Positions 8,704 to 17,096 of a stretch of 64,000 nucleotides of DNA are shown here, in pieces; position 1 is the first letter of the stretch, and each line of letters starts with the position of its first letter. The notes beneath the pieces were generated by a model, which saw only the letters and a list, made by a program, of their open reading frames with translations, ran no database searches and had not been told where the DNA came from. Source of the DNA: Paracoccaceae bacterium. GTDB lineage: Bacteria; Pseudomonadota; Alphaproteobacteria; Rhodobacterales; Rhodobacteraceae. A program made the position numbers and the translations under genes. The stretch covers positions 124,001 through 188,000 of the forward strand of contig JADGFD010000002.1 of assembly GCA_016744015.1 (NCBI GenBank), given 5' to 3'.

Positions 8704-8757
8704 TTGTGAAAAAAGGGCCCGGAACTACGGACCCGCAAACAAGAACGGAGAGCCACT

Positions 8758-9126
8758 TTGGCACGTATTGCAGGGGTTAACATCCCAACACACAAGCAGG
8801 TGCAAATTGCCCTGTCTTATATCCACGGCATTGGCCGGGATACCGCCGTAAAAATTTGTGAAGCCACTAGCATTGAGGGCACGCGCCGCGTGAACGAACT
8901 CTCGGATGCCGAAGTGCTGAAAATTCGCGAGCATATTGATGCCAATCTGATGGTAGAAGGCGACTTGCGTCGCGATACCCAGATCAACATCAAGCGCTTG
9001 ATGGACCTTGGTTGCTACCGTGGCCTGCGCCACCGTCGTAAGCTGCCTGTGCGCGGCCAGCGTACCCACACCAACGCACGTACTCGCAAGGGCCCAGCCC
9101 GCGCGATTGCTGGCAAGAAGAAGTAA
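8758..9126 (+). CDS. rpsM: 30S ribosomal protein S13, TTG start
   Basis: A 122-residue uS13 with the N-terminus [20 protein letters not shown] and the C-terminal [19 protein letters not shown]13 lies in the 30S head and touches P-site tRNA and L5. The only start that gives the family N-terminus is TTG at 8758, preceded by ACGGAGAG at a good distance. It opens the alpha operon rpsM-rpsK-rpoA-rplQ. Confidence 0.96.
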   Translation: MARIAGVNIPTHKQVQIALSYIHGIGRDTAVKICEATSIEGTRRVNELSDAEVLKIREHIDANLMVEGDLRRDTQINIKRLMDLGCYRGLRHRRKLPVRGQRTHTNARTRKGPARAIAGKKK

Positions 9127-9138
9127 GGGAGCAGGCAC

Positions 9139-9528
9139 ATGGCACGCGATAAAATCAAAACAAAACGTAAGGTTCGGAAGAATATTTCTTCGGGCATTGC
9201 GCACATCAATTCCAGCTTCAACAACACCAAAATTCTGATCTCGGATGCCCAAGGCAACGCGATTTCTTGGTCTTCGGCTGGCACAATGGGCTTCAAAGGC
9301 TCGCGCAAATCTACGCCATATGCGGCGCAGATGGCGGCTGAAGATGCAGCGGCAAAAGCACAAGAGCACGGGATGAAAACTCTCGAAGTTCAGGTGCAGG
9401 GCCCCGGTTCGGGCCGTGAAAGTGCGCTGCGCGCGCTGGCCGCTGTTGGCTTGATCGTAACTTCGATCCGCGACGTAACGCCGATGGCCCATAATGGGTG
9501 CCGTCCGCCTAAGCGCCGCCGCGTTTAA
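9139..9528 (+). CDS. rpsK: 30S ribosomal protein S11
   Basis: A 129-residue uS11 beginning [19 protein letters not shown]. It contains [19 protein letters not shown] and the C-terminal signature [21 protein letters not shown]11 forms part of the 30S platform near the mRNA exit. It follows rpsM after 12 bases. A perfect hairpin lies in the gap to rpoA. Confidence 0.97.
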   Translation: MARDKIKTKRKVRKNISSGIAHINSSFNNTKILISDAQGNAISWSSAGTMGFKGSRKSTPYAAQMAAEDAAAKAQEHGMKTLEVQVQGPGSGRESALRALAAVGLIVTSIRDVTPMAHNGCRPPKRRRV

Positions 9529-9540
9529 CGCAGATATTAC

Positions 9541-9566
9541 GGGGTGCGCCTGACGGGGCGCACCCC
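9541..9566 (+). promoter_or_regulatory. perfect 10-bp GC hairpin between rpsK and rpoA
   Basis: GGGGTGCGCC (9541-9550) pairs perfectly with GGCGCACCCC (9557-9566) around a 6-base loop. There is no T run, so it is not a standard terminator. It could set the ratio of ribosomal protein to RNA polymerase alpha by mRNA processing, pausing or stabilising the upstream 3' end. Confidence 0.6.
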
Positions 9567-9628
9567 CAAGAATTTCCCTCGGGCGTTTGCAGCACCGGAT
9601 CCGCTGCAAACTAGTATGGAGGCCAAAT

Positions 9629-10645
9629 ATGATCCATAAAAACTGGCAAGAACTCATCCGTCCCTCACAGCTAGATGTAAAGCCGGGTGCAGACCCGCTG
9701 CGCATGGCTGTCGCTGTGGCCGAACCGCTTGAGCGTGGCTTTGGCCTAACGCTTGGCAACGCGCTGCGGCGTGTGCTGCTTGGCTCGCTGCAAGGTGCGG
9801 CGATCACTTCGGTGCAAATTGATAACGTACTGCATGAGTTCTCATCCGTTGTTGGTGTGCGTGAAGATGTCACCGACATCGTGCTGAACCTCAAAGGCGT
9901 GGCTATCAACATGGAAGTTGAAGGCCCTAAGCGCGTGGCAATTAATGCCAAAGGCCCCGGTGTGGTCACCGCAGGTGATATTGTTGAGACCAACGGCATT
10001 GAGATCATGAACAAAGACCACGTGATCTGCCACCTCGATGAAGGCGCTTCGGTGTTTATGGAGCTGACGGTTGAAACCGGCAAAGGCTATGTGCCCGCTG
10101 ATAAAAACCGCCCAGAAGATGCACCCATTGGCCTTATTTCGGTTGATGCGCTGTTCTCGCCGATCAAGAAAGTTTCTTATAAAGTCGAGCCGACCCGTGA
10201 GGGCCAAGTGCTTGATTACGATAAGTTGACCTTGAACGTAGAGACAGACGGCTCCGTTTCCCCTGAAGATGCGATCGCCTTTGCCGCCCGCATTCTGAAG
10301 GACCAGCTTTCGATCTTTGTGAACTTCGATGAGCCTGAAGCGGCAACGCGCGCTGATGAAGAGGACGATCTTGAGTTCAACCCACTTCTGCTGAAGAAGG
10401 TTGACGAGCTTGAGCTTTCTGTTCGTTCCGCAAATTGCCTGAAGAACGATAATATCGTTTACATTGGCGATCTGATCCAGAAAACCGAAGCTGAAATGCT
10501 GCGCACGCCGAATTTTGGCCGCAAATCTTTGAACGAGATCAAAGAAGTGCTGACAACTATGGGCTTGCACCTCGGCATGGATATCATCGACTGGCCACCA
10601 GACAATATTGAAGAGCTGGCGAAAAAGTTCGAAGATCACTTCTAG
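9629..10645 (+). CDS. rpoA: RNA polymerase alpha subunit
   Basis: A 338-residue alpha subunit. The N-terminal assembly domain contains [20 protein letters not shown] and spans roughly residues 1-235. A linker rich in acidic residues leads to the C-terminal DNA- and activator-binding domain with [15 protein letters not shown] and [16 protein letters not shown]. The frame is open 42 bases further upstream, but the ATG at 9629 gives the family start [12 protein letters not shown] and has TATGGAGG upstream. Two alpha subunits scaffold the RNA polymerase core. Confidence 0.97.
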   Translation: MIHKNWQELIRPSQLDVKPGADPLRMAVAVAEPLERGFGLTLGNALRRVLLGSLQGAAITSVQIDNVLHEFSSVVGVREDVTDIVLNLKGVAINMEVEGPKRVAINAKGPGVVTAGDIVETNGIEIMNKDHVICHLDEGASVFMELTVETGKGYVPADKNRPEDAPIGLISVDALFSPIKKVSYKVEPTREGQVLDYDKLTLNVETDGSVSPEDAIAFAARILKDQLSIFVNFDEPEAATRADEEDDLEFNPLLLKKVDELELSVRSANCLKNDNIVYIGDLIQKTEAEMLRTPNFGRKSLNEIKEVLTTMGLHLGMDIIDWPPDNIEELAKKFEDHF

Positions 10646-10652
10646 AAAATAG

Positions 10653-10677
10653 CGGTGGGTGCTAGCACCCACCCTAC
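10653..10677 (+). repeat. dispersed palindromic repeat, copy 2
   Basis: CGGTGGGTGCTAGCACCCAC followed by CCTAC. The core GTGGGTGC/GCACCCAC is an uninterrupted palindrome around TA. This copy lies between rpoA and rplQ and lacks the terminator that follows copies 1 and 3. Confidence 0.65.
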
Positions 10678-10781
10678 AATGCCCGCAATGGCGGGGAATA
10701 TTTGGGCAATCATGCCCCAAGGAGAGCAGACCACCCGCATCGGCTGCCAGACAAAGTATAAACCTAAGTTAGGATAAGAAA

Positions 10782-11204
10782 ATGCGCCACGGAAAAGGCT
10801 ACCGTAAGCTAAACCGCACCCACGAGCACCGCAAAGCGATGTTTGCTAATATGGCTTGCTCACTGGTTGAGCACGAGCAAATCAAAACCACGTTGCCAAA
10901 AGCTAAAGAGATGAAGCCGATCATCGACAAGTTGATTACGCTGGCTAAAAAAGGTGGCCTGCATGACCGCCGTAATGCGCAAAGCAAAATGCGCCAAGAA
11001 GCCGCCGTTAAGAAGCTTTTTGACATCCTCGGCCCACGCTACAAAGACCGGACCGGCGGATATTGCCGCGTTCTCAAGGCTGGTTTCCGCTACGGTGACA
11101 TGGCCCCAATGGCCATCATCGAGCTGGTTGACCGCGACGTAGACGCCAAAGGCAAAGGCGACAAAGAGCGCGTTGCTCTGGAAGACGCTGCCGCCGAGGA
11201 TTGA
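10782..11204 (+). CDS. rplQ: 50S ribosomal protein L17
   Basis: A 140-residue bL17 beginning [20 protein letters not shown], followed by [20 protein letters not shown] and the [20 protein letters not shown] segment. L17 lies near the exit tunnel. A charged C-terminal tail of about 20 residues extends beyond the conserved core. It is the last gene of the alpha operon; a strong terminator follows within 40 bases. Confidence 0.97.
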   Translation: MRHGKGYRKLNRTHEHRKAMFANMACSLVEHEQIKTTLPKAKEMKPIIDKLITLAKKGGLHDRRNAQSKMRQEAAVKKLFDILGPRYKDRTGGYCRVLKAGFRYGDMAPMAIIELVDRDVDAKGKGDKERVALEDAAAED

Positions 11205-11243
11205 TACCCTCTGGGCGACCCCGCCCGCAGACATTTTGAAAAG

Positions 11244-11267
11244 CCCCGGATATTTCCGGGGTTTTTT
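11244..11267 (+). terminator. intrinsic terminator of the alpha operon
   Basis: CCCCGGA (11244-11250) pairs with TCCGGGG (11255-11261), with further A-T pairs at the base, followed directly by six Ts. It ends the ribosomal/RNA polymerase cluster before rarA. Confidence 0.9.
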
Positions 11268-11296
11268 CATTTTTATAACCACGCTAAGATACCCCC

Positions 11297-12595
11297 ATGC
11301 CCGATCTGTTTGATAGCCCCAGCCAAGCCCAAAATGCCCCGCGCCCGCTGGCTGACCGCCTGCGCCCTGCGGCCTTAAACGAGGTTATTGGGCAAGACCA
11401 TGTGCTCGGCCCCGATGGTCCGCTTGGGCAAATGCTGCTGCATGGCAATCTGACCTCGCTGATCTTCTGGGGGCCTCCGGGGGTGGGCAAAACCACCATT
11501 GCGCGGCTGCTGGCCGATGAAACCGATCTGACTTTCGTGCAGATCAGCGCCATTTTTACCGGCATGCCAGACCTGCGCAAAGTGTTTGAAGCCGCCAAGC
11601 TGCGGCGGCAAAACGGCAAAGGCACCTTGCTTTTTGTAGACGAGATCCACCGTTTCAACAAAGCCCAGCAAGACGGATTTTTGCCTCATATGGAAGATGG
11701 CACCATCACGCTGGTTGGTGCCACCACCGAAAACCCGAGCTTTGAACTTAATTCAGCCGTGCTCAGCCGCAGCCAGGTGCTGGTGCTAAATCGCCTTACC
11801 CCCGCGCACTTAGAGCTGATCATTCAGCGCGCCGAAAAGGAGATTGGTAAGAAGTTACCGCTAGATGCTGACGCGCGCGACGCGCTGCTGGAAATGGCGG
11901 ATGGTGATGGCCGCGCCCTCCTTAACATGCTGGAACAGGTTTTCGGCTGGCAAGGCCAAGCCGACCGCGCCACCCTTTCCAAGCGCCTCAACCGCCGTGC
12001 CGCCCAATATGATAAATCGGGCGAATCGCATTATAATCTCATTTCTGCCTTGCATAAATCGGTGCGCGGCAGCGACCCGGATGCCGCGCTGTATTGGCTT
12101 GCCCGTATGCTGGCCGGTGGCGAAGACCCGCGCTATCTTGCGCGGCGCATCACCCGCATGGCGGTGGAAGATATCGGGTTGGCAGACCCGGATGCCCAGC
12201 GGCAATGCCTTGATGCGTGGGCCACATACGAGCGCCTCGGCTCGCCCGAGGGGGAGCTGGCGCTGGCGCAGGCGGTGATGTATCTGGCCCTCGCCCCCAA
12301 ATCAAACGCGGCTTATGCCGCCTATAAAAACGCTATGGCCGATGCCAAAAAAACCGGCTCTGAGCCGCCGCCCAAGCATATACTTAATGCCCCTACGGCC
12401 ATGATGAAGGACCAAGGCTATGGCGATGGTTACCAGTATGACCATGACGCCGAGGACGGCTTTTCAGGCCAAAACTACTTTCCCGAAACCATGAAGCGCG
12501 GCATTTATTACCTGCCTGTTGAGCGCGGGCACGAGCGCGAGCTGAAAAAACGGCTCGACTATTTTGCCCGTTTGCGCGACAAGCGCGGCACGTAG
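11297..12595 (+). CDS. rarA: replication-associated recombination AAA+ ATPase RarA (MgsA)
   Basis: A 432-residue AAA+ ATPase of the RarA/MgsA/WRNIP1 family. It begins with LADRLRPAALNEVIGQDHVL, then Walker A GPPGVGKTT and Walker B LLFVDEIHRFNKAQQDGFLP, and ends with the family's C-terminal clamp-loader-like domain (AAYAAYKNAMADAKK, then HILNAPTAMMKDQGYGDGYQ). RarA acts at stalled replication forks and interacts with SSB and polymerase. It starts a new unit after the rplQ terminator and is followed by crcB after about 10 bases. Confidence 0.95.
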   Translation: MPDLFDSPSQAQNAPRPLADRLRPAALNEVIGQDHVLGPDGPLGQMLLHGNLTSLIFWGPPGVGKTTIARLLADETDLTFVQISAIFTGMPDLRKVFEAAKLRRQNGKGTLLFVDEIHRFNKAQQDGFLPHMEDGTITLVGATTENPSFELNSAVLSRSQVLVLNRLTPAHLELIIQRAEKEIGKKLPLDADARDALLEMADGDGRALLNMLEQVFGWQGQADRATLSKRLNRRAAQYDKSGESHYNLISALHKSVRGSDPDAALYWLARMLAGGEDPRYLARRITRMAVEDIGLADPDAQRQCLDAWATYERLGSPEGELALAQAVMYLALAPKSNAAYAAYKNAMADAKKTGSEPPPKHILNAPTAMMKDQGYGDGYQYDHDAEDGFSGQNYFPETMKRGIYYLPVERGHERELKKRLDYFARLRDKRGT

Positions 12596-12605
12596 GGGAA
12601 TGCAA

Positions 12606-12986
12606 ATGCCTGTAATACTACAAGTCGCCCTCGGCGGGGCCCTCGGGGCCTCGCTGCGCTATGCCAGCAACGGCATGGCCTTGCGGCTGTTGGGGGGCGG
12701 CTTTCCTTACGGCACAATGGCGGTCAATATCCTCGGCTCTTTCCTGATGGGCCTCGCCGCTTTTTACATGCTAGAGCGCATGGATGGCAGCTTTGCCCGC
12801 TTCGCGCCCTTTGTCCTTACGGGCGTGCTCGGCGGCTTCACTACATTTTCGGCGTTTTCACTCGATGCCGTATTTCTTATTGAGCGCAGTCGCTACCTTG
12901 TGGCTGCCATTTATATGGGCGGCTCTGTCGCCCTCGCTATGCTGGCGCTTATTGCCGGCATGGCCCTTGCTAGGAGCCTCACATGA
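12606..12986 (+). CDS. crcB: fluoride channel CrcB/Fluc
   Basis: A 126-residue four-helix membrane protein. The N-terminus GGALGASLRYASNGMALRL, the central GTMAVNILGSFLMGLAAF and TGVLGGFTTFSAFSLDAV match CrcB, which exports fluoride as a dual-topology dimer. Three possible ATGs exist; the one at 12606 is preferred because AGGGG lies about 7 bases before it. No fluoride riboswitch was recognised. Its stop overlaps the next start by 4 bases. Confidence 0.93.
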   Translation: MPVILQVALGGALGASLRYASNGMALRLLGGGFPYGTMAVNILGSFLMGLAAFYMLERMDGSFARFAPFVLTGVLGGFTTFSAFSLDAVFLIERSRYLVAAIYMGGSVALAMLALIAGMALARSLT

Positions 12987-14026
12987 GCGGCGTGCAAAAC
13001 CTGACGGTAGACCAAGACGGCCAAGACCAGCGCTTGGATCGCTGGTTTAAGCGGATGTTTCCGCATATTTCGCAGGGGCGGATTGAAAAGCTTTGCCGTA
13101 AGGGCGAAATTCGGGTTGAAAAGGGCCGCGTAAAGCCCGGCACGCGGCTGGAAACGGGGCAAAATGTGCGGGTGCCACCGCTGCCCGATGCGGCAGACCT
13201 GCGCGAGCGCAATATTGCCGTGGTTACGGATGCTGACCGGGAGATGATCCTCGATTCCGTGCTGTTTAAGGACGAGCATTTTATTGTGATCAACAAGCCC
13301 GCGGGCCTGCCCACTCAGGGCGGCACAGGGCATGATATCCATGTGGATATGCTGGCGGAAGAGCTGAAATTCGGCGAGGAGAAAAAGCCCAAGCTTGTGC
13401 ATCGCCTTGATAAGGATACGTCTGGTGTGCTGCTGCTCGCGCGTAATGGGCGTGCCGCCAAGGCGCTGGCAAAAGCGCTGCAAGACCGTGAGACCCGCAA
13501 GGTTTATTGGGCGTTGGTGGCAGGTCGTTTGCCTGAGCGCGTCGGCACTATTCAATACGGGCTTATCAAAGCCTCAGGCCATGGGCCGCATGGGGCGGGT
13601 GAAAAGATGCACTGTATCCACCCTGATGAAGTAGACCAAACGCCCGGCGCCAAGCGCGCCACCACTGATTATGCGGTGATCGAAAATATCGGCACCCGCG
13701 CCACATGGGTTGGCCTTGTGCCGGTTACGGGCCGCACGCACCAGCTGCGGGTTCACATGGCCGAAGTCGGCTGCCCAATCATTGGTGATGGCAAATATGG
13801 TGGCAGCTCGCAAAGCAATGACGGCGAAGGCTGGGGCGCCAAAATTGGCGGCGATATAAGCCGCAAAATGCATCTGCATGCCCGCTCTATTGGCTTTATC
13901 CACCCCTTCACCAAAAAAGAAATGTTTTTTGAGGCCCCGCTGCCCGAACACATGGCTAAAAGCTGGGACCTGTTTGGCTGGGACCTGAAATGGGCCCCGA
14001 AAGACCCGTTTGCGATATTCGAATGA
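12983..14026 (+). CDS. rluC: RluC-like 23S rRNA pseudouridine synthase
   Basis: A 347-residue RluA/RluC-family enzyme. An N-terminal S4 RNA-binding domain (RLDRWFKRMFPHISQGRIEK and LCRKGEIRVEKGRVKPG) precedes the catalytic domain with HRLDKDTSGVLLLAR, whose aspartate is the nucleophile, and the later GRTHQLRVHMAEVGCPIIGD. It should isomerise uridines in 23S rRNA; the exact positions cannot be read from sequence. It sits in an overlapping set crcB-rluC-HAD. Confidence 0.9.
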   Translation: MSGVQNLTVDQDGQDQRLDRWFKRMFPHISQGRIEKLCRKGEIRVEKGRVKPGTRLETGQNVRVPPLPDAADLRERNIAVVTDADREMILDSVLFKDEHFIVINKPAGLPTQGGTGHDIHVDMLAEELKFGEEKKPKLVHRLDKDTSGVLLLARNGRAAKALAKALQDRETRKVYWALVAGRLPERVGTIQYGLIKASGHGPHGAGEKMHCIHPDEVDQTPGAKRATTDYAVIENIGTRATWVGLVPVTGRTHQLRVHMAEVGCPIIGDGKYGGSSQSNDGEGWGAKIGGDISRKMHLHARSIGFIHPFTKKEMFFEAPLPEHMAKSWDLFGWDLKWAPKDPFAIFE

Positions 14027-14694
14027 GTGATTTGAAGCTGGTTGTTTTTGATATGGATGGCACCCTGATTGACAGTCAGGATTTCATTCATATGGCGATG
14101 CGCTACGCGTTTGAGAAAGCCGGGCACCCTGTGCCGCGCAAGGCGGATGTGCTGGCTATCGTTGGCCTATCGCTGGATGCCGCGGTAAATGTGCTTTTGC
14201 CTGACCTTGATGCAGCCGAAAACAAGCGCACGGTCGACCTTTATCGCCATAGCTTTATAGAGCTACGGGAAAAGATGGGGGCCGAGGCCAAAGCGCCACT
14301 TTACCCCGGCGCGCTAGATGCGCTCGCGCGGCTGAACAGAGTTGACGAAATCCTGATGGGTGTGGCTACGGGAAAGGCCCGTAGGGGGCTGGACCACGCT
14401 TATCATGCTCATGATATCGGGCATTTCTTCCAGACGTCGCAAACGGCAGACAACCACCCGAGCAAACCGCACCCTTCCATGCTGCACCAAGCGCTTGCCG
14501 ACACAGGTGTTAAGGCCGCAAAAGCCGTGATGGTGGGCGATACCGAGTTTGACATGGAAATGGGCCGCGCGGCGGGGTTTAAAACCATTGGGGTGAGCTG
14601 GGGCTACCACCCGCTTGCGCGCCTTGGCGCCGCCGATATCATTATTGATGATTTTGCAGATTTGGACGCGGCGCTGGCGGAAATATGGAGCTAA
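14023..14694 (+). CDS. HAD-family phosphatase (phosphoglycolate phosphatase-like)
   Basis: A 223-residue haloacid dehalogenase hydrolase. Motif I is VVFDMDGTLIDS at about 7-18, motif II includes GVATGKARRGLD, and motif IV is VMVGDTEFDMEMGRAAG. A helical cap domain lies between. The family resembles Gph/PpaX-type phosphatases; the substrate cannot be decided. The ATG at 14023 overlaps the rluC stop by 4 bases. ATP12 follows after 3 bases, so the four genes from crcB appear co-transcribed. Confidence 0.88.
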   Translation: MSDLKLVVFDMDGTLIDSQDFIHMAMRYAFEKAGHPVPRKADVLAIVGLSLDAAVNVLLPDLDAAENKRTVDLYRHSFIELREKMGAEAKAPLYPGALDALARLNRVDEILMGVATGKARRGLDHAYHAHDIGHFFQTSQTADNHPSKPHPSMLHQALADTGVKAAKAVMVGDTEFDMEMGRAAGFKTIGVSWGYHPLARLGAADIIIDDFADLDAALAEIWS

Positions 14695-14697
14695 AGC

Positions 14698-15399
14698 ATG
14701 GGTTTTGAACTAAAGCGATTTTGGGAACAGGCCCATGTGGCCAAAGTTGAGGGCGGCTTTACGGTTACGCTTGATGAGCGTCCCTTAAAAACCCCTCAGA
14801 AGCGCGCACTTATTGTGCCTTCAAAAATGCTTGCCGCCGAAATTGCCGCTGAATGGCAGGCGATTGAAGGCAAGGTGGAAACCGCGACGATGCCCTATAC
14901 CAGCTTCGCCCATGCCGGCCTTGACCAAGCGGTAGACGAGCGCGCCGAAATCGCCGCCAAAATCTCGCTTTATGGTGAGACAGACTTGCTGTGCTATCGT
15001 GCCGAGGCCCCGCAGGAGTTAGTAAAGCGGCAAGCCGAGGCGTGGGACCCGCTGCTGGCATGGAGCGCTGAAACTCTAGGCGCGCCACTTGCTCCTACGG
15101 CTGGCATCGTGCATTTGGCCCAGCCAGAGGCGAGTCTGAAATCGCTGACCGCCCATGTGCAGCCCTATCAAGGCTTTGCGCTTAAGGCGCTTTATGACTG
15201 GGTCACGATCTCTGGTTCGCTTGTTTTGGGGCTGGCCGTCGCCAAAAAGCGGCTAACAGCGGCTGAGGGCTGGCGGCTTTCGCGAGTGGATGAAAACTGG
15301 CAGGAAGAGCAATGGGGGGTGGATGACGAGGCCAAAAAACTGGCGGACTCAAAACACGATACCTTTCTTATGGTTGAGCGTGCTTTGTCGCTTATCTAG
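14698..15399 (+). CDS. ATP12-family F1-ATPase assembly chaperone
   Basis: A 233-residue ATP12 protein: KRFWEQAHVAKVEGGFTVTL, DERPLKTPQKRALIVPS and AEIAAEWQAIEG are the conserved N-terminal region, and the C-terminal part has WRLSRVDENWQEEQWG. In mitochondria Atp12 binds the F1 alpha subunit before assembly; in bacteria the family is largely restricted to alphaproteobacteria. It is the last gene of the crcB-rluC-HAD-ATP12 run. Confidence 0.92.
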   Translation: MGFELKRFWEQAHVAKVEGGFTVTLDERPLKTPQKRALIVPSKMLAAEIAAEWQAIEGKVETATMPYTSFAHAGLDQAVDERAEIAAKISLYGETDLLCYRAEAPQELVKRQAEAWDPLLAWSAETLGAPLAPTAGIVHLAQPEASLKSLTAHVQPYQGFALKALYDWVTISGSLVLGLAVAKKRLTAAEGWRLSRVDENWQEEQWGVDDEAKKLADSKHDTFLMVERALSLI

Positions 15400-15937
15400 C
15401 AAATTGCACGATGTTTATCGCTGGCATCGAAAGTTTGATCTTTTTTAGGCGTGAATTGACAATTGTATTTTTTTTCACAAATGAATTAGCCGCTAATCGA
15501 AGGTTTGTTGTGTTTTGTGCGACGCAGCATTGCGAAAACGTGACGGGGTGCGTGATCACACAGGGCCAGCAAGGTAAGTATTGCTTACTTAATGGCGCTT
15601 GGCATCGCCGCATCCTTGCCAAATGCAATTGGCGCACCAATTCGCAAAGGCGCTGATTCGCAAGTTAGGGCGGAAGGCTTCCGTGATCTCAAGCAAGGCC
15701 TGCACATGGTTTTCGGTTCACCGTCTGTTCCGTATGTGTGTGGCTGCTCACGGTATTTCTACGGCATATAGCGTAAGTGATGCTGACCTAATCGGCAAAT
15801 TGTGAATGACCTCTTGACCTGCGCACCCTGAATTGTTCAAAATCACATGTCTGCCCTTTATGGGTCGCACAACACAATTTGATTCTGGCAATTGGTGCCA
15901 GATCCCCGAAACTTCGGGACCACAGGAAGAGGTAAAA
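15400..15937 (+). promoter_or_regulatory. aapJ promoter and leader region
   Basis: About 540 bases without a convincing gene. A perfect inverted repeat TAAGTA-ttgct-TACTTA lies at 15575-15591. Close to aapJ are two hairpins: CTGGCA/TGCCAG at 15885-15901 and CCCGA/TCGGG at 15905-15918, just before the GAAGAGG ribosome-binding site. TTGACA and TTGACC hexamers occur at about 15455 and 15812, but no good -10 partners were found. The region probably carries nutrient-responsive control of the amino acid transporter. Confidence 0.4.
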
Positions 15938-16957
15938 ATGAAAAAATCCGTACTATTAGGCACAATCGCCGCGGTTGGCGTTATGGCCGGTGTAGCATCT
16001 GCTGGCACTTTGGATGACGTAAAAGCAAACGGCGTGCTGAAATGCGGCGTTTCAACCGGTCTTGCGGGCTTTGCCGCTCCAGACGCAAATGGCCGCTGGG
16101 AAGGCTTTGACGTTGCTGTATGTCGCGCCGTTGCTGCTGCTGTTTTGGGTGACGGCGATGCCGTTCAGTTCGTTCCGCTCACCACAAAAGTGCGCTTCAC
16201 TGCGTTGAACTCGGGTGAAATCGACATGCTCTCCCGCGTGACCACATGGACTTTCAGCCGTGACGTTGACTTGGGCTTGACCTTCGCTGGCGTTAACTAC
16301 TATGACGGCCAAGGCTTCATGGTGCGCAAAGATCTGGGTGTAGCATCTGCTACCGAGCTTGATGGCGCAACGATCTGCATCACAACTGGTACAACAACTG
16401 AGCTGAACCTAGCTGACTATTTCCGTGCAAACGGCATGTCTTATGAGCCAGTGCCAATCGAAACCAATGCCGAAGCTCAGCAGCAGTATTTGGCTGGCGC
16501 TTGTGACGTATTCACAACAGACGCCTCTGCTCTGGCCGCAACACGTGCAACATTTGAAAGCCCAGACGAGCACATGGTTCTGCCTGAAATCATTTCCAAA
16601 GAACCACTTGGCCCGGTTGTGCGCGAAGGTGACGAGCCTTGGGGCGACATCGTGCGTTGGACATTGAACGCTCTGATCACAGCTGAAGAAAAAGGTGTGA
16701 CCATGGGTAACGTTGCTGAAATGGGCGCTGCTGCCGGTCCTGATCCTGAGATCAACCGCTTGCTTGGCACCGAAGGTGGTCTGGGCGCAATGCTCGGCCT
16801 TGAAGCTAACTGGGCCGCAAATGCGATCGCTGTTGGCGGCAACTACGGTGAGCTGTTTGAAGCCAATGTTGGCGAGGCGACACCGATCGGCTTGTCGCGC
16901 GGCCTGAACGCGCTTTGGACCCAAGGTGGTCTGATCTACACACCTCCTTTCCGCTAG
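15938..16957 (+). CDS. aapJ: general L-amino acid ABC transporter, periplasmic binding protein
   Basis: A 339-residue secreted solute-binding protein of the polar amino acid class. The signal peptide MKKSVLLGTIAAVGVMAGVA is followed by cleavage near ASA-GTLDDV. The mature protein starts with VKANGVLKCGVSTGLAGFAA and contains WEGFDVAVCRAVAAAVLGD and TTKVRFTALNSGEIDMLSR, typical of AapJ. The ATG at 15938 is chosen for its ribosome-binding site and signal peptide. It opens aapJQMP; a strong terminator directly after it suggests more binding protein than permease is made. Confidence 0.95.
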   Translation: MKKSVLLGTIAAVGVMAGVASAGTLDDVKANGVLKCGVSTGLAGFAAPDANGRWEGFDVAVCRAVAAAVLGDGDAVQFVPLTTKVRFTALNSGEIDMLSRVTTWTFSRDVDLGLTFAGVNYYDGQGFMVRKDLGVASATELDGATICITTGTTTELNLADYFRANGMSYEPVPIETNAEAQQQYLAGACDVFTTDASALAATRATFESPDEHMVLPEIISKEPLGPVVREGDEPWGDIVRWTLNALITAEEKGVTMGNVAEMGAAAGPDPEINRLLGTEGGLGAMLGLEANWAANAIAVGGNYGELFEANVGEATPIGLSRGLNALWTQGGLIYTPPFR

Positions 16958-16975
16958 GATTTGAGCAAATATTAG

Positions 16976-17002
16976 GGGCGCATCTTCGGATGCGCCCTTT
17001 TT
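16976..17002 (+). terminator. internal terminator between aapJ and aapQ
   Basis: GGGCGCATC (16976-16984) pairs perfectly with GATGCGCCC (16989-16997) around a TTCG tetraloop and is followed by five Ts. Within an ABC transporter operon it fits a partial terminator that keeps the binding protein in excess. Confidence 0.88.
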
Positions 17003-17096
17003 CTACCATCAATTAACAATTTATTCGGGCAGCAGAGGCGGGAAAAACCGCGTCGCAAAAAATCCGAGTATTCCAACCATCAGGAGGGGGAGCGCC

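Noticed and set aside
9541-9566. Hairpin after rpsK as an intrinsic terminator
   Set aside because: No T run follows and rpoA-rplQ must be expressed, so it is listed only as a regulatory structure.
8725-10083. A 452-codon open frame on the minus strand opposite rpsM-rpsK-rpoA
   Set aside because: It lies wholly antisense to three certain genes, its product has no family features, and its length is explained by codon bias of the genes on the other strand.
12560-12606. Possible fluoride riboswitch before crcB
   Set aside because: The gap between rarA and crcB is about 10 bases, with no room for the fold.
15411-15805. Short plus-strand frames between ATP12 and aapJ
   Set aside because: No ribosome-binding sites, poor protein character and overlap with the inverted repeat; the region looks like promoter and leader DNA.
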